Positions 15,205 to 19,443 of a DNA stretch of 19,443 bases are shown piece by piece. Position numbers and translations under genes: made by a program. Position 1 is the stretch's first letter. Every line of letters begins with the position of its first letter. This stretch comes from Oscillibacter sp. (GTDB lineage: Bacteria; Bacillota; Clostridia; Oscillospirales; Oscillospiraceae). Under the pieces are notes generated by a model that made no database searches, was not told the origin of the DNA, and saw only the letters and a list, made by a program, of their open reading frames with translations. The stretch lies in NCBI GenBank assembly GCA_003539495.1, contig DPPB01000041.1:38076-57518 (forward strand). Direction: 5' to 3'.

Positions 15205-15870
15205 ATGGTAACTGATTTTTCCCGGACCTTGAGTCTGCTGCGGCAAGAGCGGGGCATATCCCAGCGCAAGGCGGCCTCGCAGCTGGGCATATCCCAGGCG
15301 CTGCTGAGCCACTATGAAAACGGCATCCGCGAGCCGGGCCTTGCGTTTGTGGTGAAGGCATGTGACTATTACCGTGTGTCGGCGGACTATCTGCTGGGCC
15401 GCACCTTGAGCCGGGACGGCGCCATTATCGTGGCGGACGACCTGTATGATTCCACGGACGAAAAGGGCAACCTTCGGGGCAGCATCATGGCCACCCTACA
15501 GAAAAAGCTGGTGGTAAACACCACCAACCTGCTCTTTGACCTGCTGGGCAAAACGGGCAACCGCAGCGCCATCACCGCCGCAGGCGACTATCTCAGCGGG
15601 GGGCTTTACCTGCTGCTGCGGCACCTGTACCGCCGAGGCGGGGGCAATGAGGAGCTGTTCGGCGTGGCTGCCGATGCCTTCGATGCCGGCGCGGTGGAGG
15701 CGGATATGGCTGCCAGCCGCATGCACTATCAGCTGGCCCTGCACGGGGCGGACGGTCAGTGTCCCAGCCTGACGGCTGAGTCCCTCACCGCCTATCCGGG
15801 CCTGGGACAGAGTGTGGCTCAGGTAGTGCATAACACCGATGAGCGCTGCAAAAAGCTGTCGGAGATATAG
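15205..15870 (+). CDS. XRE-family transcriptional regulator
   Basis: The 221-residue protein starts with a Cro/C1-type helix-turn-helix (about residues 6-66: LSLLRQERGISQRKAASQLGISQALLSHYENGIREPG) ending in the familiar ADYLLGRT. The remaining C-terminal part (70-221) is helical, shows no ligand domain I recognise and may mediate oligomerisation. The start at 15205 follows GAAGGG at 15191-15196; an in-frame TTG at 15172 falls at the predicted transcription start and is rejected. It is divergent from the cell-wall peptidase gene, with a shared 193-bp promoter region, so control of that gene or of itself is plausible. Confidence 0.85.
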   Translation: MVTDFSRTLSLLRQERGISQRKAASQLGISQALLSHYENGIREPGLAFVVKACDYYRVSADYLLGRTLSRDGAIIVADDLYDSTDEKGNLRGSIMATLQKKLVVNTTNLLFDLLGKTGNRSAITAAGDYLSGGLYLLLRHLYRRGGGNEELFGVAADAFDAGAVEADMAASRMHYQLALHGADGQCPSLTAESLTAYPGLGQSVAQVVHNTDERCKKLSEI

Positions 15871-16114
15871 TGTAAGGTGTCATTATGAATTTACAGGGGC
15901 GGACGGCCCTGTCCGCCCAAACCGGACTTGTGCAAATTTCCCTGCGATAATCTATCGGCAAGCGGCGCACAGGGGTCGGCCTCCCGGACGACCTGAAACC
16001 GGGCTTGCACCGCACCTCATGCAAAAAACCATGTCATTGCGAAGCCAGTGCGCACCGCGCCCGTGGCAATCCGTAATACTAAAAACAAATTTCCATCATC
16101 GGAGGTCATAGTGT
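15871..16114 (+). other. Repeat-filled spacer between the XRE gene and the lepA leader
   Basis: No gene. It contains a perfect GGGCGGAC/GTCCGCCC stem (15897-15904 with 15911-15918), a piece (about 15950-15990, CTATCGGCAAGCGGCGCACA followed by GGGGTCGGCCTCCC) matching the end of composite repeat A near 1640-1675, a CTTGCACCGCACCTCATGCA tail at about 16003-16022, REP copy 6, and a GGAGG ribosome binding site at 16101-16105. Confidence 0.75.
16032..16079 (+). repeat. REP-like palindrome, copy 6 (lepA leader)
   Basis: TGTCATTGCGAAGCCA and CGTGGCAATCCGTAATAC are conserved; the central stem is imperfect. It ends 22 bp before the ribosome binding site of the truncated lepA copy. Confidence 0.82.
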
Positions 16115-16195
16115 ATGTACGATCAATCCCACATCCGCAACTTTTCTATCATCGCTCACATTGACCACGGCAAATCCAATCCCCAGTTTGCCTGA
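16115..16195 (+). pseudogene. Truncated duplicate of the lepA 5' end (26-codon reading frame)
   Basis: The first 63 bases match the start of lepA at 16331 except for two positions, both third-codon and synonymous (TCC/TCT Ser, GCC/GCT Ala). It has its own GGAGG at 16101-16105, an ATG at 16115, encodes LepA residues 1-21 including the P-loop AHIDHGKS, and then reads five unrelated residues to TGA at 16193-16195. Its ATG is exactly 216 bp before that of lepA. It is probably a by-product of a duplication or insertion. If translated, it would be a short leader peptide. Confidence 0.85.
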
Positions 16196-16313
16196 GGGCA
16201 AACCGGGGACCCCAATGGATTTATATTCCTCGGCGGAAGTGAATTCCGCCTGCGGCAAGGTTTTGCTGCGCAAAACGCTTGTACGCGCACCGCGCGGGCA
16301 GCGTGGATTTACC
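16178..16313 (+). other. Hairpin-rich insert between the duplicate and true lepA starts
   Basis: Three stems are visible: CCCCAGTTTGCC with GGCAAACCGGGG (one mismatch, about 16181-16208); GGCGGAA/TTCCGCC near 16233-16251; and GTTTTGC/GCAAAAC near 16260-16276. The edges carry the short inverted match AAATCCA...TGGATTT. No gene is present. The style, although not the sequence, resembles the sepF-divIVA array. Confidence 0.65.
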
Positions 16314-16330
16314 AAAGGAGGCATTTAAAT

Positions 16331-18139
16331 ATGTACGATCAATCCCACATCCGCAACTTTTCCATCATCGCCCACATTGACCACGGCAAATCCACCCTGG
16401 CAGACCGCCTGCTGGAGCTGTGTGACGCCGTGCCCGAGCGGGAGATGGAGAACCAGCTCCTGGACAACATGGACCTGGAGCGTGAGCGGGGCATCACCAT
16501 CAAATCCCGGGCCGTCCACCTTTATTATAAAGCGAAAAACGGCGAGACCTATGCCCTGAACCTCATCGACACCCCGGGCCATGTGGACTTCAATTATGAG
16601 GTCTCCCGTTCCCTGGCTGCCTGCGAGGGCGCGGTGCTGGTGGTGGATGCCACCCAGGGCGTAGAGGCCCAGACCCTGGCCAATACCTACCTGGCCCTGG
16701 ACCACGACCTGGAGATCCTCCCGGTTTTCAACAAGATCGACCTCCCTGCCGCCGACCCCCTGAAGGCCAAGCAGGAGGTGGAGGACATCATCGGCCTGCC
16801 GGCCCTGGATGCCCCGGAGATTTCCGCCAAAAACGGCGTGAATATCGATGCTGTCCTGGAGGACATCGTGGCAAACGTCCCCGCCCCCAGCGGCGACCCA
16901 AACGCCCCCCTCCAGGCCCTGGTGTTTGACAGCCAGTATGACCCCTATGTGGGCGTGGTGGTGTATTTCCGTATCCGCCAGGGCACCCTGCGCAAGGGCC
17001 AGACCATTCGCCTTATGGCCACCGGCGCCCAGTATACCATCCTGGAATGCGGCTACCTAAAGCCCCTGGGCAACGAGCCCACAGACGCATTGCAGGCCGG
17101 GGAGGTGGGCTACTTCACCGCCTCCATCAAGACCGTCAAGGACACCCAGGTGGGCGACACCGTTACCGACGCCGAAAACCCCGCCCCGGAGCCTCTGCCC
17201 GGCTACCGGCCCGCCCAGTCTATGGTCTACTGCGGCATCTACACCGAGGATGGCAGCAAGTATCCGGACCTGCGGGACGCCCTGGAAAAGCTCCAGCTCA
17301 ACGATGCCTCCCTGACCTTTGAGCCGGAAAGCTCCGTAGCTCTAGGCTTCGGCTTCCGCTGCGGCTTTTTGGGGATGCTCCATATGGAGATCATCCAGGA
17401 GCGCCTGGAGCGGGAGTTCAACCTGGATCTGGTCACCACTCTCCCCTCCGTTATTTACCATGTATATAAGACCGACGGCACCCTGGTAAAGGTGGATAAC
17501 CCCCACAATTATCCCGACCCCGCTGTTATCGAGCATGCCGAGGAGCCCTATGTGAAGGTCTCCATCATCGCCCCCAACGAGTATGTGGGCAATATCATGC
17601 CCATGTGTCAGGACCGCCGGGGTGAGTTCAAGGATATGCAGTATCTGGACACCCACCTGGTGGAGCTGCACTATCAGATGCCCCTGAATGAGATCATCTA
17701 CGACTTCTTTGATACCCTCAAGGCCAATACCAAGGGCTACGCCAGCCTGGACTATGAGCTCTCCGGCTACCGGCCCAGCGACCTGGTGAAGGTGGACCTG
17801 CTCCTAAACGGCGACGGCGTGGATGCCCTGAGCTTTATTGCCCATAAGGATAAGGCCTATCCCCGGGCCCGCCGCCTGTGCGAAAAGCTGAAGGATAATA
17901 TTCCCCGCCAGCTCTTTGAGGTGCCCATCCAGGCGGCCATCGGCGGCCGCATCATCGCCCGGGAAACGGTGAAGGCCATGCGCAAGGACGTCCTGGCCAA
18001 GTGCTACGGCGGCGATATCACCCGCAAGAAGAAGCTGCTGGAGAAGCAAAAGGAAGGCAAAAAGAAGATGCGGAATCTCGGCACCGTCCAGGTGCCCACA
18101 GAGGCCTTCATGGCGGTGCTGAAGCTGGATAGCGACTGA
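16331..18139 (+). CDS. lepA: Elongation factor 4 (LepA), ribosome-associated GTPase
   Basis: LepA is a translational GTPase that acts on stalled or initiating ribosomes. The 602-residue protein has the standard length. GTPase motifs are G1 AHIDHGKS (14-21), G2 RERGITIKS (51-59), G3 DTPGH (80-84), G4 NKID (134-137) and G5 SAK (165-167). EF-G-like domains follow, including the LGFGFRCGFLGMLHMEI segment, and the LepA-specific C-terminal domain ends with RKKKLLEKQKEGKKKMRNLGTVQVPTEAF. The start follows AAAGGAGG at 16315-16321 and matches the family N-terminus. Both ends of the gene are duplicated nearby: the first 63 bases upstream and the last 83 bases twice downstream. The next gene to the right has its own promoter. 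Confidence 0.97.
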   Translation: MYDQSHIRNFSIIAHIDHGKSTLADRLLELCDAVPEREMENQLLDNMDLERERGITIKSRAVHLYYKAKNGETYALNLIDTPGHVDFNYEVSRSLAACEGAVLVVDATQGVEAQTLANTYLALDHDLEILPVFNKIDLPAADPLKAKQEVEDIIGLPALDAPEISAKNGVNIDAVLEDIVANVPAPSGDPNAPLQALVFDSQYDPYVGVVVYFRIRQGTLRKGQTIRLMATGAQYTILECGYLKPLGNEPTDALQAGEVGYFTASIKTVKDTQVGDTVTDAENPAPEPLPGYRPAQSMVYCGIYTEDGSKYPDLRDALEKLQLNDASLTFEPESSVALGFGFRCGFLGMLHMEIIQERLEREFNLDLVTTLPSVIYHVYKTDGTLVKVDNPHNYPDPAVIEHAEEPYVKVSIIAPNEYVGNIMPMCQDRRGEFKDMQYLDTHLVELHYQMPLNEIIYDFFDTLKANTKGYASLDYELSGYRPSDLVKVDLLLNGDGVDALSFIAHKDKAYPRARRLCEKLKDNIPRQLFEVPIQAAIGGRIIARETVKAMRKDVLAKCYGGDITRKKKLLEKQKEGKKKMRNLGTVQVPTEAFMAVLKLDSD

Positions 18140-18235
18140 TCTTTTTGCCTTCCGGCGTGCGGCAGCGCGCCCGCCGCTGTGCGGCGTGAAATGAAATAAA
18201 ACTCACCTGTGAGAGGATCAAAGATCCTTTCACAA
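18057..18235 (+). repeat. lepA-end tandem repeat, unit 1 (contains the true lepA end)
   Basis: This 179-bp unit comprises the last 83 bases of lepA through TGA (18057-18139) plus 96 bp of non-coding sequence with a GC-rich stem and a GTGAGAGGATC/GATCCTTTCAC hairpin (18209-18233, loop AAA). The first 14 bases after the stop (18140-18153) are the exact inverted complement of 18052-18065 inside lepA. Confidence 0.9.
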
Positions 18236-18414
18236 GCAAAAAGAAGATGCGGAATCTCGGCACCGTCCAGATGCCCACAGAGGCCTTCATGGCGGTGCTG
18301 AAGCTGGATAGTGACTGATCTTTTTGCCTTCCGGCGCGGGGCAGCGCGCCCGCCGCTGTGCGGCGTGAAATGAAATAAAACTCACCTGAGAGAGGATCAA
18401 AGATCCTTTCACAG
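18236..18414 (+). repeat. lepA-end tandem repeat, unit 2
   Basis: A second 179-bp unit with only a handful of changes from unit 1. In its 83-base lepA-end portion (18236-18318) two bases differ: GTG to ATG (Val to Met) and AGC to AGT (Ser, silent). It lacks a start signal and is out of frame with lepA. Confidence 0.9.
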
Positions 18415-18497
18415 GCAAAAAGAAGATGCGGAATTTGGGCACCGTCCAGGTGCCCACAGAGGCCTTCATGGCGGTGCTGAAGCTGGATAGCGACTGA
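18415..18497 (+). repeat. lepA-end repeat, unit 3 (83-base coding part only)
   Basis: The lepA-end portion recurs a third time, differing from the true end only in one Leu codon (CTC to TTG, silent). The sequence after its TGA is only loosely similar to the spacer of units 1 and 2 (TCCTTTTGCCCCCTGGCG against TCTTTTTGCCTTCCGGCG). This suggests that unit 3 may be next to the ancestral downstream flank. Confidence 0.88.
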
Positions 18498-18607
18498 TCC
18501 TTTTGCCCCCTGGCGCGGGAAGCACGTCGCCGCCTGCTGGCACAAAAATTACAATCCTATTACCGGGAAAACGGAGCTTCTCCGGCAATCCATGAGAAGG
18601 TGTAACG

Positions 18608-18813
18608 TTTGAATTTTACATCTGCTGGGGCCTGGCCTATGGTATTTTGTGCGTCATAGAGCGCACACCCCGGTTTAAGCGTCTGCAGAGCCGCCGCTGG
18701 AGAGCTGCGACCTGTCCCTGGCCGATACGGTGACCATAACGGGCGGCACCGCGGAGGAGCTGCCGGACCTAATTCAGACCTGTGGGACGGCGTCCTATAT
18801 CTTTTTTGAATAA
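18608..18813 (+). pseudogene. Remnant of a small unidentified gene, frameshifted or deleted
   Basis: Two adjacent frames look protein-like. From 18608, one reads FEFYICWGLAYGILCVIERT and on to RLQSRRW, with a hydrophobic start like a membrane segment, and stops at 18733. A second frame, open from 18679, reads ESCDLSLADTVTITGGTAEE and ends in TASYIFFE with a TAA at 18811-18813. Neither has a credible start with ribosome binding site; AGAAGG upstream points to a lost start near 18608. The frames could join around 18680-18700. I do not recognise the family. Confidence 0.4.
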
Positions 18814-18838
18814 AAAGAAAGACTCCATCTCGGGGAAC

Positions 18839-18867
18839 TGGACAGCAGGGGAAAACAGCTGTATAAT
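18839..18867 (+). promoter_or_regulatory. Promoter of the deformylase-like gene
   Basis: TGGACA (18839-18844), a 17-bp spacer and a perfect TATAAT (18862-18867) match the housekeeping consensus with one mismatch. The start would be near 18874, leaving a leader of about 53 nt. Confidence 0.8.
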
Positions 18868-18926
18868 ATATGCACCATGGATCCTGTGGATCGATGGCAT
18901 TGTGCAAAAGTGAGAGGAGAACGGAA

Positions 18927-19409
18927 ATGAAACGCGAAGTATTGCTGTTGGGCGACCCGGCCCTGTACGAGGTCAGCGCCGCCGTCACCCGGGGGGAGCT
19001 GGAGCAGCTGCGCCCGGATATTGAGGATATGTTTGAGTGCCTGCAGGATGCGGGCTTTGGCCACGGCATCTCGGCCCCGCAGATCGGCATCCGCAAGCGC
19101 CTGATTTGTCTGGACCTGGACGGCGTGCGCCGGGTCATCGTGAACCCCACCCTGGAGCTGGTGGGCAGCGAGACCATGGAGCTTATGGATGATTGCCTGT
19201 GCTTCCCCGGGCTGCTGGTGAAGGTGCGGCGCAACCGCCGCTGCATTGTCCGCTACCGTGATGAAAACTGGCAGGTACAGGAGCTTGCCTGTGAGGACTA
19301 TCTCTCTGAGCTGATCCAGCACGAGTATGACCATCTCAACGGTGTCCTGGCCACCATGCGCGCCGTGGACGGCAAGGCCTTCGTGATGAAAAAGCCCGCC
19401 GCCAAGTAA
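18927..19409 (+). CDS. def: Peptide deformylase-like metalloprotein
   Basis: Peptide deformylase removes the formyl group from the N-terminal Met of new proteins using a metal held by one Cys and two His. This 160-residue protein has motif I G45-H-G-I-S-A-P-Q52 (usual GxGxAAxQ, with Ser for the first Ala) and an intact motif III HEYDH (132-136). Motif II is D88-D-C90-L-C92 instead of EGCLS; the metal Cys90 is kept but three other positions differ. The start at 18927 follows GAGAGGAGA. No fmt or priA is adjacent, and it has its own promoter. It may be a second, diverged deformylase copy; activity is likely but unproven. Confidence 0.82.
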   Translation: MKREVLLLGDPALYEVSAAVTRGELEQLRPDIEDMFECLQDAGFGHGISAPQIGIRKRLICLDLDGVRRVIVNPTLELVGSETMELMDDCLCFPGLLVKVRRNRRCIVRYRDENWQVQELACEDYLSELIQHEYDHLNGVLATMRAVDGKAFVMKKPAAK

Positions 19410-19443
19410 TAAAAGAAAAAGCAGCCGCCCATGAACTGCGCCC
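19410..19443 (+). other. Sequence after the deformylase gene, cut by the window end
   Basis: TAAAAGAAAAAGCAGCCGCC and a further 14 bases remain. The A-run followed by GC-rich sequence could be the left arm of a terminator, but the right arm is outside the window. Confidence 0.25.

Noticed and set aside
18057..18497. CRISPR-like array, suggested by regular repeats
   Set aside because: Repeats are 83 bp and coding-derived, spacers are nearly identical, and no cas gene is present.
18108..18545. Minus-strand frames over the lepA-end repeats
   Set aside because: They are antisense to the tandem units and repeat in different frames because 179 is not a multiple of three.

Overview
The window looks like a chromosomal segment of a GC-rich, low-complexity-linker Clostridia, most likely a gut Oscillospirales/Oscillospiraceae member. 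This is inferred from the Firmicutes-type blocks (miaB/mutL/mutS/miaA/hfq; yggS/sepF/divIVA), G-A-rich ribosome binding sites, strong GCC/CTG codon preference and small palindromic intergenic repeats. No phage, plasmid, transposase, CRISPR array, tRNA or rRNA is visible.

Layout: 1-1289 is the 3' part of miaB; a 508-bp repeat-filled gap; mutL (1798-3732); mutS (3840-6434); a 742-bp repeat-filled gap; miaA (7177-8121); hfq (8198-8524); an HlyD-like membrane protein (8539-9753); yggS (9864-10559); sepF (10580-11035); a 258-bp hairpin array; divIVA (11294-12085); a HAD phosphatase (12349-13227) that converges, across a bidirectional terminator, on a minus-strand LysM-G5-M23 cell-wall peptidase (13335-15011). 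That peptidase is divergent from an XRE-family regulator (15205-15870). Then come a repeat-filled leader with a truncated copy of the lepA start, lepA (16331-18139), tandem copies of the lepA 3' end, a broken small gene, and a peptide deformylase-like gene (18927-19409).

Functionally the left half joins tRNA A37 modification (MiaB acts after MiaA), mismatch repair (MutS, MutL) and Hfq. The centre is a division cluster (SepF ring, DivIVA pole/septum scaffold, PLP homeostasis protein). The right half holds a probable cell-wall hydrolase with its possible regulator, translation elongation factor 4 and a deformylase homologue.

The genes are mostly ordinary; the unusual content is between them. 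Six copies of an imperfect palindrome (TGTCATTGCGA...GGCAATCCGTAAT), all in the same orientation, occur here; four of them sit just ahead of the starts of mutL, miaA, the HAD gene and lepA. Two are the left ends of a ~430-455 bp composite repeat bracketed by the palindrome at both ends. Separately, three gene termini are duplicated beside hairpin-rich inserts: the lepA 5' end (216-bp offset, with its own ribosome binding site), the lepA 3' end (three copies, 179-bp period) and the last codons of sepF (220-bp offset). Five of the six codon differences between these copies are synonymous. This may reflect a small element that inserts at gene ends and leaves or restores the terminal codons; that reading is a hypothesis, while the repeats themselves are directly visible.
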